Below, one piece after another: positions 17,034 to 26,184 of a stretch of DNA of 63,405 nt. Origin of the DNA: an uncultured Erysipelotrichaceae bacterium. GTDB lineage: Bacteria; Bacillota_I; Bacilli_A; Erysipelotrichales; Erysipelotrichaceae. The notes below the pieces were generated by a model that was not told the origin of the DNA, made no database searches, and saw only the letters and a program-made list of their open reading frames with translations. Position numbers and translations under genes: made by a program. How positions within the stretch are numbered: the first letter of the stretch is position 1; each line of letters starts with the position of its first letter. The stretch is from positions 1-63,405 of the forward strand of contig OMXQ01000003.1 of NCBI GenBank assembly GCA_900315065.1, given 5' to 3'.

Positions 17034-17915
17034 TTATTCAGCCTTTGCGTCGACCGGAACCTTGTTTCCATCAGAATAATCATAGAAACCGATGCCTGTC
17101 TTGACACCCAGATGATGACCGCGGACCATCTTCTTCAGAAGCAGAGCCGGACGATACTTGGAATCACCGGTTTCTTCATACAGAACATTCATGATAGCCA
17201 ATACGATATCAAGACCGATATAATCGCCCAGTTCCAGCGGACCCATCGGATGGTTGCAGCCGAGCTTCATGGCACTGTCAACACCGGCGATATCAGAAAC
17301 GCCTTCAGAATAAACCTGAATTGCTTCATTGATCATCGGGATCAGAATTCTGTTGACAACGAAACCTGGAGCTTCCTTGACCTGAACCGGTGTCTTGCCT
17401 AAAGCAACGGCAATTTCCTTGATCTTTTCAACTACTTCATCCGGTGTATTCAGGCCGGCAATAACTTCTACCAGCTTCATGACCGGAGCCGGGTTGAAGA
17501 AATGCATGCCGACAATCGGCTTCTGCAGGCCGCTTGCCAATTCAGTGATGGACAGAGAAGAAGTGTTGGACGCAAAGATGCAATCAGGATTCTTGACGAT
17601 GACATTCTGCATCTTTCTGAAGATATCCTTCTTGATCTCCATCTTTTCAGTAACTGCTTCCACAACAAGATCTGCATCAACTGCGATTTCATTTTCACCG
17701 GTAACGATCTTGCCGATGATGGCACCGGCTGCCTGCTCTGTCATCTTGCCCTTCTTGATACGCTTGGACAAAGCTGCGACGATCTTATGCTTGCCTGCTT
17801 CTGCATATTCTGTTGCAAAGTCACAAAGATAAACCTTTGTAACCTGATCACAGGATGCGAATGTCTGGGCAATGCCGCTGCCCATTGTACCTGCACCAAT
17901 AACTGCTACTATCAT
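17034..17915 (-). CDS. hbd: 3-hydroxybutyryl-CoA dehydrogenase
   Basis: This 293-residue enzyme reduces acetoacetyl-CoA to 3-hydroxybutyryl-CoA. The N-terminal Rossmann motif is VIGAGTMGSGIAQ. The catalytic His is in GMHFFNPAPVMKLVEV near 140, and the family signature continues through EAPGFVVNRILIPMINEA. The C-terminal helical domain ends in GVKTGIGFYDY. The length is slightly above the usual 282 because of an extended C-terminus. It lies 22 bases downstream of crt. The family normally prefers NADH; the cofactor cannot be proven here. Confidence 0.94.
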   Translation of the reverse strand: MIVAVIGAGTMGSGIAQTFASCDQVTKVYLCDFATEYAEAGKHKIVAALSKRIKKGKMTEQAAGAIIGKIVTGENEIAVDADLVVEAVTEKMEIKKDIFRKMQNVIVKNPDCIFASNTSSLSITELASGLQKPIVGMHFFNPAPVMKLVEVIAGLNTPDEVVEKIKEIAVALGKTPVQVKEAPGFVVNRILIPMINEAIQVYSEGVSDIAGVDSAMKLGCNHPMGPLELGDYIGLDIVLAIMNVLYEETGDSKYRPALLLKKMVRGHHLGVKTGIGFYDYSDGNKVPVDAKAE

Positions 17916-17937
17916 TTTTTCTATTCCTCCTATTGCA

Positions 17938-18732
17938 TTAACGATTCTGGAAGGCTACATGCTTAACCTTCTGAGGATCGTCCTTCTTTCTTAAGAAATT
18001 GGCCATGCCTTCCTTCTGGTCTTCGCTTTCGAAGCAGGAACCGAAGAGCTTTTCTTCAACACCGACTGCATCAGCGATTTCCTTTTCATAACCTTCATTG
18101 ATTGCTTTCTTGGCAGCACGTACTGCAATCGGTGCATTGCGTGCGATCAGAGAAGCATACTTGTTTGCTTCATTCATCAATTCTTCCGGTGCAACAACTT
18201 CATTGACCAGACCGATTCTCAAAGCTTCATCAGCCTTGATGTTTCTGGCTGCATATACCATCATCTTGGCATATCCCATGCCGACCAGTCTTGCCAATCT
18301 CTGCGTGCCGCCGAAGCCTGGTGTAATACCCAGACCTGTTTCCGGCTGACCGAAGACTGCATTTTCAGAAGCGATACGGAAATCACAGCTCATAGCCAGT
18401 TCGTTGCCGCCGCCTAAGGCAAAGCCGTTGACTGCAGCGATGACCGGAATCGGGAAGTGTTCAATCTTCAGGAAGAGATCATTTCCCTTCTTGCCGAATG
18501 CTTCGCCTTCTGCTTTGGTCAATGTGCTCATTTCACCGATATCAGCACCTGCGACAAAGGATCTGTCACCGGCACCAGTAATAATCAATGCACGAACTGT
18601 ATCCAGATCAACCTGATCCAGTACTTCATTCAATTCATCCAGAACAGCAGAATTCAATGCGTTCAATGCCTTCGGACGATCCAGTGTGATCGTACCGACA
18701 GCACCATTTACTTCATACTTTACGAATTCCAT
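17938..18732 (-). CDS. crt: 3-hydroxybutyryl-CoA dehydratase (crotonase)
   Basis: This 264-residue enoyl-CoA hydratase/isomerase-family enzyme dehydrates 3-hydroxybutyryl-CoA to crotonyl-CoA. The oxyanion-hole stretch is AGADIGEM near 62, and AAVNGFALGGGNELAMSCD near 100-118 carries the first catalytic Glu. The second Glu is in FGQPETGLGI near 134. Length and order match clostridial Crt. Only six bases separate it from thl, so the two are surely co-transcribed. Confidence 0.94.
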   Translation of the reverse strand: MEFVKYEVNGAVGTITLDRPKALNALNSAVLDELNEVLDQVDLDTVRALIITGAGDRSFVAGADIGEMSTLTKAEGEAFGKKGNDLFLKIEHFPIPVIAAVNGFALGGGNELAMSCDFRIASENAVFGQPETGLGITPGFGGTQRLARLVGMGYAKMMVYAARNIKADEALRIGLVNEVVAPEELMNEANKYASLIARNAPIAVRAAKKAINEGYEKEIADAVGVEEKLFGSCFESEDQKEGMANFLRKKDDPQKVKHVAFQNR

Positions 18733-18738
18733 GGCTCC

Positions 18739-19935
18739 TTACTCCATTTCAACAACAGTAGCACAGCCCATGCCGCCGCCGATGCACAATGTAGCCAGAC
18801 CTCTCTTGGCATTTCTCTGCTTCATTGCATACAGCAATGTAACCAGAATTCTTGCGCCGGAAGCGCCAACCGGATGACCCAGGGCAATGGCACCGCCGTT
18901 GACATTCAGCTTTTCAGGATCAAACTTCAGTTCCTTGGCAACTGCACAGGACTGGGCAGCGAATGCTTCGTTAGCTTCATACAGATCGAAATCATCAATT
19001 GTAAGACCTGTCTTCTTCATAACCTTACGGGAAGCTGCAACCGGACCGACACCCATGATGGCAGGATCAACACCAGCAAGAGCACCAGCTACCCATGTAG
19101 CTAAAGGCTTGACGCCAAGTTCCTTTGCCTTTTCTTCAGACATGATAACCAGAGCTGCAGCACCATCGTTGATACCGGAAGCATTGCCGGCTGTAACGAC
19201 GCCGCCTTCAACACCAGAGCAGCACTTCAGCTTGGCAAGAACTTCAGGAGTCTGTCCTTCACGCGGACCTTCATCAGTATCAACTGTAACAATACCCTTC
19301 TTGCGGCCCAGGTTAACCTGGATCGGAACGATTTCATCCTTGAATCTGCCGTTGTCTCTTGCATCACATGCCTTGTTCTGGGAATGTGCGGAGAATTCAT
19401 CCAGTTCTTCTCTTGTCAGGTTCCACTTCTTAGCGACATTTTCAGCAGTAACCATCATATGATAATCATTGAAGGCATCCCACAATGCATCATGAACCAT
19501 GGCATCAACCAGACCATCCTTCGGTGTATTCATTCTGTAACCGAATCTTGCATGCGGCAGAACATACGGTGCGTTGGACATGGATTCCATACCGCCGGCA
19601 ACAACCACATCAGCATCTCCTGCCAGAATCATTTCAGCTGCCATATTGACGCAGTTCAGACCGGAACCGCAGACAACATTGACAGAAACAGCCGGTGTTT
19701 CAATCGGCAGACCAGCCTTGATGGAAGCCTGACGAGCCGGGTTCTGACCAAGACCTGCCTGAATGACATTGCCCATGTATACATGTTCAACATCTTCCGG
19801 CTTGATGCCTGCTCTTCTGACTGCTTCTTTGATGACTGCAGCACCAAGATCAACTGCAGGAACTGTGCTCAGTTCTCCGCCCATCTTGCCGATAGCTGTA
19901 CGGCATGCACTTGCAATGACAATCTTCTTACTCAT
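18739..19935 (-). CDS. thl: Acetyl-CoA acetyltransferase (thiolase)
   Basis: This 398-residue thiolase condenses two acetyl-CoA to acetoacetyl-CoA, the entry step of butyrate formation. The acylated Cys is in [14 protein letters not shown] near 88. [14 protein letters not shown] near 348 and [11 protein letters not shown] near 385 carry the catalytic His and the second Cys. The start [16 protein letters not shown] at 19935 has GGAGAG upstream; a longer in-frame start has none. It is the first gene of the butyrate cluster, about 45 bases below a recognisable promoter with a palindromic operator and an upstream cre. Confidence 0.94.
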   Translation of the reverse strand: MSKKIVIASACRTAIGKMGGELSTVPAVDLGAAVIKEAVRRAGIKPEDVEHVYMGNVIQAGLGQNPARQASIKAGLPIETPAVSVNVVCGSGLNCVNMAAEMILAGDADVVVAGGMESMSNAPYVLPHARFGYRMNTPKDGLVDAMVHDALWDAFNDYHMMVTAENVAKKWNLTREELDEFSAHSQNKACDARDNGRFKDEIVPIQVNLGRKKGIVTVDTDEGPREGQTPEVLAKLKCCSGVEGGVVTAGNASGINDGAAALVIMSEEKAKELGVKPLATWVAGALAGVDPAIMGVGPVAASRKVMKKTGLTIDDFDLYEANEAFAAQSCAVAKELKFDPEKLNVNGGAIALGHPVGASGARILVTLLYAMKQRNAKRGLATLCIGGGMGCATVVEME

Positions 19936-19967
19936 AATTTGTATCTCTCCTTCTGTTTTTTGTGATT

Positions 19968-19990
19968 TTGTTATCAACCGCGGTTAACAA
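19968..19990. promoter_or_regulatory. Palindromic operator at the butyrate promoter
   Basis: AACCGCGGTT at 19976-19985 is a perfect palindrome. It is flanked by TTGTT and AACAA arms with a 3-base offset. It overlaps the end of the -10 box and the expected transcription start, where a repressor would block initiation. It does not fit the 18-base Rex consensus. The regulator is unknown. Confidence 0.5.
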
Positions 19991-20015
19991 TACCACTAGT
20001 CAAAATGACTTTCAA
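19987..20015 (-). promoter_or_regulatory. Promoter of the butyrate cluster
   Basis: On the minus strand TTGAAA (20015-20010), a 17-base spacer and TATTGT (19992-19987) make a good sigma-A-type promoter. The predicted start is near 19980, about 45 bases upstream of the thl ATG. Confidence 0.65.
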
Positions 20016-20038
20016 TAGAATTTGAGAACAATTTCACA

Positions 20039-20052
20039 TGTAAACGGTTACA
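20039..20052. promoter_or_regulatory. cre site (CcpA catabolite response element)
   Basis: TGTAAACGGTTACA matches the Bacillus cre consensus TGWAANCGNTNWCA at every position. Its centre lies about 65 bases upstream of the predicted thl transcription start, above the -35. Cre sites at that distance usually mediate activation by CcpA, as at Bacillus ackA and pta. Activation by sugar abundance is therefore inferred. Confidence 0.7.
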
Positions 20053-20155
20053 TTTTAAAATACATATTGACTGATTTGTATGCCTTGTGAAATGTATGCG
20101 TTCTCTGCGGCTTTTTTTCAACTTTATGGAACAGAATCACAGAATGCATGCATGA

Positions 20156-20192
20156 CAAAAAAAAGACAACAGATGTTCTGAAACTGCTGTCT
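20156..20192 (-). terminator. Rho-independent terminator of the clostripain-like gene
   Basis: AGACAACAG (20164-20172) pairs with CTGCTGTCT (20184-20192) with one mismatch and is followed by eight or nine T on the minus strand. Confidence 0.8.
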
Positions 20193-20223
20193 CTTCATAC
20201 TTCTTTCTGTTACATAAATCGGA

Positions 20224-22500
20224 CTAACTTCTGATGAACTGAGTATAACGGGTTGTATTCCAGGTGTCCTTCAATGCATAGCCGTACTGATACGACTGAT
20301 TTGTCAGCTTCACATCACTCAGCTGTACGGAATCGCCAAGCGTGAACTCATCACCAAGATAATAGGAATCCTGGTAATTTCCGCTGTAATCATAATAATC
20401 ACAAAGCAGATCTACCTTGTCTCCTGCTTTGAGCTCAATCAGACCCTTGGCATCGGTGCCGTTTTCATACACTTTCTCTGCGCCAAGGATTCTTCCCTTT
20501 TCATATTCATTGGAATATTCAATCAGGATTCTGACTCTCTCCCCGTTCAACATTGCCGGGATATAGGAATGGAATGTATATGCGCCGTTGTCTCCGTATT
20601 CAGTATCAGTTGTATACACAGCTGCCGGATGATTGTCGATTGCAATCCAGTCGCCGTCATAATCAATGATCAGATTGCCTTCATCATCAAAGTCATAGAT
20701 ATTATCATAGCCGAGATCGATATAGCCGCTGCCATCATCAATCCATACATTCAGATTGATTTCATGGATATCCTTCCACTCGTCTTCACTCAGCTTCAAT
20801 ACTTTCTTCCCATTGACTTCTGTAAAAGACAAAGCATCAGACGGCAGCATGCTTCTGCCTAAGATCGTGGAAAGCAGATCCAGACTGTTTGTATCAAGAC
20901 CGCCTGCTCCGCCAACCAGCTGGCTGAGATCCGTATTGCCGATAATATTCAGAATGGTATCTGCATTGATGGAATTGCCGTTGGAAGGCATTGAGCCACC
21001 TAACAGATCAAAGATGGAATTGGATCCATAAGAAGTAACTGCATCCGCACCGGCACTGACCGTCGCAAAGGAACGGATTGCCTTGTTGTAATCCGAATCC
21101 ATGTCAATGTTCTGATTGATGCTGGTCATTCTTCCCGCCAATTTCTTATTCCGGTATGGGAAATAAACTGACAAGCCGTAGGCATTGGAAATGTCACGCG
21201 TCTGATTATATTTGACTGCTGATTTGATTACCTTCTGCAGTTCTGTCCCTTCTTCCGTATCCAGCTTTCTGGCAAAATCACTGAGATCTACCTGATCCAG
21301 ATTATTGGAACGGGCGAATTCCTTTGCCTGAGCTCTGGCATCTGCTACTTTGGCCGCATTGTCTGACTGGATGTCACTCTGCAGCTTCTTTGAGAACTTC
21401 TGCAGAGGTTCCCCGATCGTGCCATGCAGCTCAGCCAGGTCCGTCAAAGACAAGGTGGTTGAACCGGAGCTCTGTTCTGTGTAGGTATCGATGATTGTCT
21501 TGCCCAGATTCACCGTTGAAATTGAAGGATCCTTTGTTAACTGGCTCAGCCAGTCCGTATAATACCAGCCGGTGCCTGGTTCTACTTCTTCAGAGGCAAT
21601 CAGATAATCGCTGTATGGCTCCAGGGCAATTGCGGTTTCCAGAGTTGCCATTAAACATGCATCAAAACCGATGAAATCCAGGGAACCTTTGGCAGAAGAC
21701 CAAGCCTGGGCAATCTGGTCGATCCGCATGGAACCGTTCGGGAACTTTTCATCATGACCATAGCCTGAAACAGAACCGCCGCCGTGATCCCATAAGACAA
21801 GGATGTTTCTGTCGCTTCTGTAATTATGCAGACCCCAATCTACGAAATCACGCAGGGTTTCAGGATCGGTCATACTGGCATTGCCGACATCTTCATCCAA
21901 TGGTTCCAGACCATTATCAACAACTCTCCATCTCTGGATGGTATCTGCTGAAATGACACTATTCTGCCAACGGGAAGCACCGCCGGTTTCGAGAATGATC
22001 TTTACATTATCACCATGTTCTGCCTTAACCATTTCCTGAATATCTTTGGTGGCCATGCCGCTTCTGCTTTCCAGATCTGCCCCGCACATATATACAAGGA
22101 CAGTTGCATTCTTTGCGTCAGCTGTATCTGTATATTTCTCTCTTGCCAGCGAAGAAACTGTGTAATCCGGCTTTTCATCTCTTATGGTTGAAACACTATA
22201 ATTCCCGGAATTTGAAATCTGGTCATTGCCGTATGTCCAGCCGGAAGGATATGAACTGGAAGAACCGGTATCCCCGCTTAGCAAAGCTGATAAACCTGAC
22301 TTGCCGCCGAAGATGACCATGGCAATGATAACTAACAAGGTGACTAAGCTGCCAGGTCCCCGGTTACGGCTGCCGCCGTTGTTATTGCCAGGTCTGAAGC
22401 TGCTTCCTGCCGGACCGGTTCCAAGTCCCTCACCCCGCTTGAAAACGGAGGCGCTGCCTGTTTCATTCCTCTCTCTTCCATGAGGACGATTTTCTGCCAT
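20224..22500 (-). CDS. Clostripain-related cysteine peptidase (family C11), membrane-anchored
   Basis: This 758-residue protein has a Gly/Asn/Arg-rich cytoplasmic N-terminus of about 50 residues. One transmembrane segment follows (LVTLLVIIAMVIFGG, about 52-66), and then a large extracellular part. Residues about 130-460 form a C11 caspase-fold domain with the catalytic His239 in LWDHGGGS and Cys282 in GFDACLMA. The remainder is acidic, rich in Asp and Tyr, and probably beta-structured. C11 enzymes cut after Arg or Lys. Maturation or partner proteins are not encoded nearby. Its upstream neighbour on the same strand is the SWIM protein, 36 bases away. Confidence 0.85.
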   Translation of the reverse strand: MAENRPHGRERNETGSASVFKRGEGLGTGPAGSSFRPGNNNGGSRNRGPGSLVTLLVIIAMVIFGGKSGLSALLSGDTGSSSSYPSGWTYGNDQISNSGNYSVSTIRDEKPDYTVSSLAREKYTDTADAKNATVLVYMCGADLESRSGMATKDIQEMVKAEHGDNVKIILETGGASRWQNSVISADTIQRWRVVDNGLEPLDEDVGNASMTDPETLRDFVDWGLHNYRSDRNILVLWDHGGGSVSGYGHDEKFPNGSMRIDQIAQAWSSAKGSLDFIGFDACLMATLETAIALEPYSDYLIASEEVEPGTGWYYTDWLSQLTKDPSISTVNLGKTIIDTYTEQSSGSTTLSLTDLAELHGTIGEPLQKFSKKLQSDIQSDNAAKVADARAQAKEFARSNNLDQVDLSDFARKLDTEEGTELQKVIKSAVKYNQTRDISNAYGLSVYFPYRNKKLAGRMTSINQNIDMDSDYNKAIRSFATVSAGADAVTSYGSNSIFDLLGGSMPSNGNSINADTILNIIGNTDLSQLVGGAGGLDTNSLDLLSTILGRSMLPSDALSFTEVNGKKVLKLSEDEWKDIHEINLNVWIDDGSGYIDLGYDNIYDFDDEGNLIIDYDGDWIAIDNHPAAVYTTDTEYGDNGAYTFHSYIPAMLNGERVRILIEYSNEYEKGRILGAEKVYENGTDAKGLIELKAGDKVDLLCDYYDYSGNYQDSYYLGDEFTLGDSVQLSDVKLTNQSYQYGYALKDTWNTTRYTQFIRS

Positions 22501-22536
22501 ATAAGTAACCCCTCTTTCGATTCTTCAATTATACTA

Positions 22537-24228
22537 TTAATCCTGATCCAGATAATCCTTCAGCATTCTTACCATTGCCCGACGGGTCGGATATAAGGAA
22601 ACCCATCTTGCTGCAAGTCCGGCTGTCAGTTCACTGCCTCCCTCATACTCACACATGCTGTTGAGATAATGCTGAAGCCGATCATAAGCAGAATTATTTC
22701 TCGCTTCTCTTGCAAGATCCCATACATATTTTTCAAAAACAAGCAGCATATCTCTGGCGTGTTCTGTGCCCGTATATTTTCCAAACTGATCAATCAGATT
22801 CATGTCCATATCTGTTTCAAGAACCTGATACAGGCGTTCAGATAATCCTTCTTCGGCAAGAACCTCACACAAAATATCTCTCTGGGTAATGACACTCAGC
22901 ATCTGATCACGCAATGAATCCCATTTGTCTTCAGGACAGAGTGATTTGATCTTTTCAAACCGGTCACTATCCTGAATTCTGTATTTCATAAAATCACGGA
23001 ACAGAAGATCCAGTTCTTCTTCTTTTCTGCCTGACTTTTCATAAATACCTGCAAGCATATTCTCGTATTCGTGTGCCTGTAAACCATATTTCTTCTCCAG
23101 GTCAATTCCTTCCTTCAATAAAGAAACAGCTTGTTCTGTGTCCTGCTTATCCATTGCTTTCTGAATCAACTTGTTTCTGACTTCCGTGAAATTACGATAT
23201 TTGTAATAAAATTCATTTACTTCTTTTTCAGAAGCCCCAAGCTTTTTCATAATTTCAATTCTCTTTTGTAATGCAGACACTGGCGTCAAACAAGAATACA
23301 CGCATGGTGTCCTCGTATTTTTTCTATTCTCATTCAGCAGCCGGTCAATTTCATCCAGTTTTCCTCTGAGATTATTTTCATCCGTAAATTCTTCTTCCAG
23401 AAATTCCTGCAGAGTTTCTTCCATGTAATCAACAATCTTATCTGTATAAGTATAGGATTCAAACCAATCCCTCATCCTCTCTCTTTCCTGTGGATTGCAT
23501 CTTTCAAGAATCTCTTTCCAGATATCCCAGCAGTCACGGGAAATACTTTCTATCTCACCATCGTCATCAATATCTGTTTCGGCAAGCTGAATAAAGACAT
23601 ATGTGGAAAGATCAAAAGCATCCATATACTTTTCAGAGGAAATCAAAGCCTCGCATTTATCACTCAGAAAGCGGCAGATTTCCACTTCAAAATCAAAAGC
23701 TTGATTCCAATTGATAAATCCATATCTGTCCTGATGTGATCTGAACACAGCATCTGCTTCCTTTTCAAGAGATTTTTTATCTGCAGCTGAAATATGAGGA
23801 GAAAACCTTGTCACAATCTGATTCTTAATATTCAGATCACGACCGGCAAGTGACTCCAGGAAATCTGCAAGAGTATTCTTGTTCTGCTGCTGAAGCAATG
23901 CATGTACATCTGCTATGGATTCATTATCATCCACAGAAACAGCTTCACCCTCTTCTTCAAATTCCTCATCTTCCTGAAGTGTATAAAGAACAGCAGCCAT
24001 GTGCTTGCAATTATTTCCGTCTGCAGCATAAGGACAGGTACAATGCATTGCAACCGGTCTGCCGTCCTTCAGATCAATTTCAACATCATATCGATGTGTA
24101 CCCATGACACGCGCTGTGATTTCGGTGTCAGAAACATGAAGATCCTCTACGCAGCCGTCATCTGCATACTCTTCACCACGTTGCAGAATTCTTGACGCAA
24201 AATGATTTTCCCATCCTTCTTTCAACAT
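22537..24228 (-). CDS. SWIM zinc-finger protein
   Basis: This 563-residue protein has an N-terminal SWIM motif (HCTCPYAADGNNCKHMAAVLY near 60-80, CxCx(n)CxH) preceded by the usual two beta strands. An acidic linker follows, then about 400 residues of alpha-helical repeat-like sequence with no recognised catalytic motif. SWIM domains bind DNA or protein, and in bacteria such proteins often accompany Snf2 helicases; none is present here. GAAGGAG precedes the ATG. Function is unknown beyond zinc binding. Confidence 0.8.
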   Translation of the reverse strand: MLKEGWENHFASRILQRGEEYADDGCVEDLHVSDTEITARVMGTHRYDVEIDLKDGRPVAMHCTCPYAADGNNCKHMAAVLYTLQEDEEFEEEGEAVSVDDNESIADVHALLQQQNKNTLADFLESLAGRDLNIKNQIVTRFSPHISAADKKSLEKEADAVFRSHQDRYGFINWNQAFDFEVEICRFLSDKCEALISSEKYMDAFDLSTYVFIQLAETDIDDDGEIESISRDCWDIWKEILERCNPQERERMRDWFESYTYTDKIVDYMEETLQEFLEEEFTDENNLRGKLDEIDRLLNENRKNTRTPCVYSCLTPVSALQKRIEIMKKLGASEKEVNEFYYKYRNFTEVRNKLIQKAMDKQDTEQAVSLLKEGIDLEKKYGLQAHEYENMLAGIYEKSGRKEEELDLLFRDFMKYRIQDSDRFEKIKSLCPEDKWDSLRDQMLSVITQRDILCEVLAEEGLSERLYQVLETDMDMNLIDQFGKYTGTEHARDMLLVFEKYVWDLAREARNNSAYDRLQHYLNSMCEYEGGSELTAGLAARWVSLYPTRRAMVRMLKDYLDQD

Positions 24229-24438
24229 TTCTTTTCTCCTTCTTTCCTGTCGCTAATATCATATAGTTTCTGCTGCATAGCGTTGTACATATATAAGCAC
24301 TACGGTATCTTTTTCTTTAATAAACACCTTTTATATTCTTTTTACAGTTTCCCGCCCTATCCGCTTTAGAAAATCATATATCTGTTTACTTTACAATTCC
24401 TTACCTGATACAGAATCTGAACTTTGCATTTGCCTGCT

Positions 24439-24983
24439 ATGATTAAAGATAAAGAGGAAATAAATATATCTGAATCTCATATTTCATTACTTGTGACAGG
24501 AAGCGCCGCACTTCCATCACTTATTCTGATCGTTATTGGTATTCTGATTCATTATTTACAGACTAAAAAGTTCAGTTCATGTACAGCTGAAACTAAGGGT
24601 ACCATCATCCGCAATGAATCTCCAGGACTGGAATATATCTGCCCGGTAGTTCAATACATTGTTGATGGGAAAAAGCATGATGCCCGCAAGAAGTTTTACG
24701 GTTTGAAAACGAAATCCATTTCATTGCCGAATGTAAAACCGGAACTGTATGAAGATGAAAAAGGATAGCTCCATATGACGTCTGGCGAATATGCTGACTT
24801 TGGAAAGCCTGCAGAAGAAATCTGGCCGGCCGGCGGAAAAATGTCTGTGCATTATAATCCTGAAAATCCAACGATCTGCTACGTTGACAGACATCCCTTG
24901 CCCAGGAACTGGCCGCTAAAATTCTTATCATCGCCGGCCTTTCCCTATTGGCATCAGGCATTATTCTGTTCTTTGTTATCTGA
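24439..24983 (+). pseudogene. Two-TM membrane protein (DUF3592-like), broken by a TAG and a frameshift
   Basis: The frame from ATG 24439 encodes a first membrane segment (ALPSLILIVIGILIHYL) and an extracytoplasmic part with VVQYIVDGKKHDARKK. It is interrupted by TAG at 24766-24768 and continues in frame with GGKMSVHYNPENPTICYVDR. One base then seems to be missing near 24890-24893. In the shifted frame SLAQELAAKILIIAG and a second membrane segment run to TGA at 24981. The overall plan (TM, G-x-V-x-YNPxNP, TM) is that of DUF3592 proteins. Two lesions make this a convincing pseudogene. It has no ribosome binding site that I can see. Confidence 0.75.
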
Positions 24984-25006
24984 ACGAAGAATAAGGGAAA
25001 AAATAA

Positions 25007-25042
25007 CAGTTTCTCATTCATCTGATGAGAAACTGCTTTTCA
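25007..25042. terminator. Bidirectional terminator
   Basis: CAGTTTCTCAT/ATGAGAAACTG is a perfect 11-bp stem with a 7-base loop and T-rich sequence on both sides. It separates the broken DUF3592-like gene from the convergent GH43 gene. Confidence 0.8.
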
Positions 25043-25182
25043 TAATCAGTCATGAAACTACATGCATGTATGCTTCAGTCTTCTGGCTCTTTGTTGTCAG
25101 AATGCAAACCAATCAGTTCCTTTGGGTTCCACTGGTCTTTCCAGTCAATCAGAAGCTTATTCCCTGCAAAGCGGACCGGCAG

Positions 25183-26163
25183 TCAGACATAATCCGCTAC
25201 AGAAGTATCTGCTGAGCCCATGATCGGACTTCTCAATAATGTCCACATATCTTTGAAAGAAGCTTTTACAGATGGATCTGAATGCATGCATATAGCCCGC
25301 TTCAGAGATTCATATCTTTCTCTGGTTACTTTATAGTAAGGCACCCAGCGGTCTGCAGCTGTAATCCACTGATCCGTTCCATGAATCAGGAAAGCATCAG
25401 AAATCTGACTATTGAAACTTGCACAGGAATCATCATTTACATGCGGACTTCCCTGCACAATATAAGGACCCAGCCAGTCATCACTCACTGCTGCTTCACT
25501 GGGATTGGGAACATAGCCGCTCATGCCTGAAGATAGTAAATAATGTTTTCCCTTATGTATGAGATGCGTAATGCCTTCTCGCGCAAAAGGCGGCTTCATG
25601 TGATCAAAGATATGGACCGCATCACCAGCGACGTCAGTATATTCTTCATTCAGCCTGCAGCCGATTACTTTGTCATGATCTGCTTCAAAGAAGAGATATC
25701 CCTGCCCTGTTTTCTCATCGGCGGCGATATCAAAATCTCCGAACTTTGTGCCATATGGGTGCAGTTCTTCATGAATCAAGGTATACGGGCCTGTGATCTT
25801 ATCTGCAGTCAGTACTGTCGCATGTGCTTTATCACAATACTTGAGCCACAAGACATACTTTCCTGTTTCAGGATTCTTCAGAAGATGAGGGCGGTCCAGT
25901 TTGCGGACAGGATTGAAGACTGACTTTCTGTCATCTGTCACCGGTTCAATGATGTGTCCCTGATCTTCCCAGTTCACAAGATCTCTGGATGTATAGCATC
26001 TGACACCCCATGTCCAGATTTTTCCTTTTCTGCTTGTATGGCTTTTATCTTCCCCAATCCAGTAGTAGACACCGTCTTCATAATAAATATTTGCGCCATG
26101 TGCCTGGATCCGGTTTCCTGATATATCCTTCCAGACCTGGCCTGGTCTGATCATTGTTTCCAT
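25183..26163 (-). CDS. Glycoside hydrolase family 43-like protein, C-terminally truncated
   Basis: This 326-residue five-blade-propeller-type protein begins MIRPGQVWKDISGNRIQAHGANIYYEDGVYYWIGE, a GH43-like start. LDRPHLLKNPETGKYVLWLKY follows near 127 and DFDIAADEKTGQGYLFFEAD near 170. Such enzymes act on xylosides, arabinosides or galactosides; the substrate is not determinable. The frame stops at TGA 25183. Reading on gives 35 more residues (LPVRFAGNKLLIDW, then KDQWNPKEL) that look like the family's normal C-terminus, so the TGA probably replaces a Trp TGG codon. It lies 21 bases after the GH3 gene, forming one operon. No signal peptide is visible. Confidence 0.75.
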   Translation of the reverse strand: METMIRPGQVWKDISGNRIQAHGANIYYEDGVYYWIGEDKSHTSRKGKIWTWGVRCYTSRDLVNWEDQGHIIEPVTDDRKSVFNPVRKLDRPHLLKNPETGKYVLWLKYCDKAHATVLTADKITGPYTLIHEELHPYGTKFGDFDIAADEKTGQGYLFFEADHDKVIGCRLNEEYTDVAGDAVHIFDHMKPPFAREGITHLIHKGKHYLLSSGMSGYVPNPSEAAVSDDWLGPYIVQGSPHVNDDSCASFNSQISDAFLIHGTDQWITAADRWVPYYKVTRERYESLKRAICMHSDPSVKASFKDMWTLLRSPIMGSADTSVADYV

Positions 26164-26184
26164 GTGCCATTTCTCCTGTGAACC

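Noticed and set aside
19968-19990. Rex operator at the butyrate promoter
   Set aside because: Only one TTGTTAA half-site is present; the other half is not at the required 4-base spacing.
7098-25185. TAG or TGA recoding (readthrough as amino acids)
   Set aside because: TAG ends intact genes here (33072, 37197) and TGA ends many others (2932, 13903), and no recoding signals are visible. Mutation or read error is simpler.
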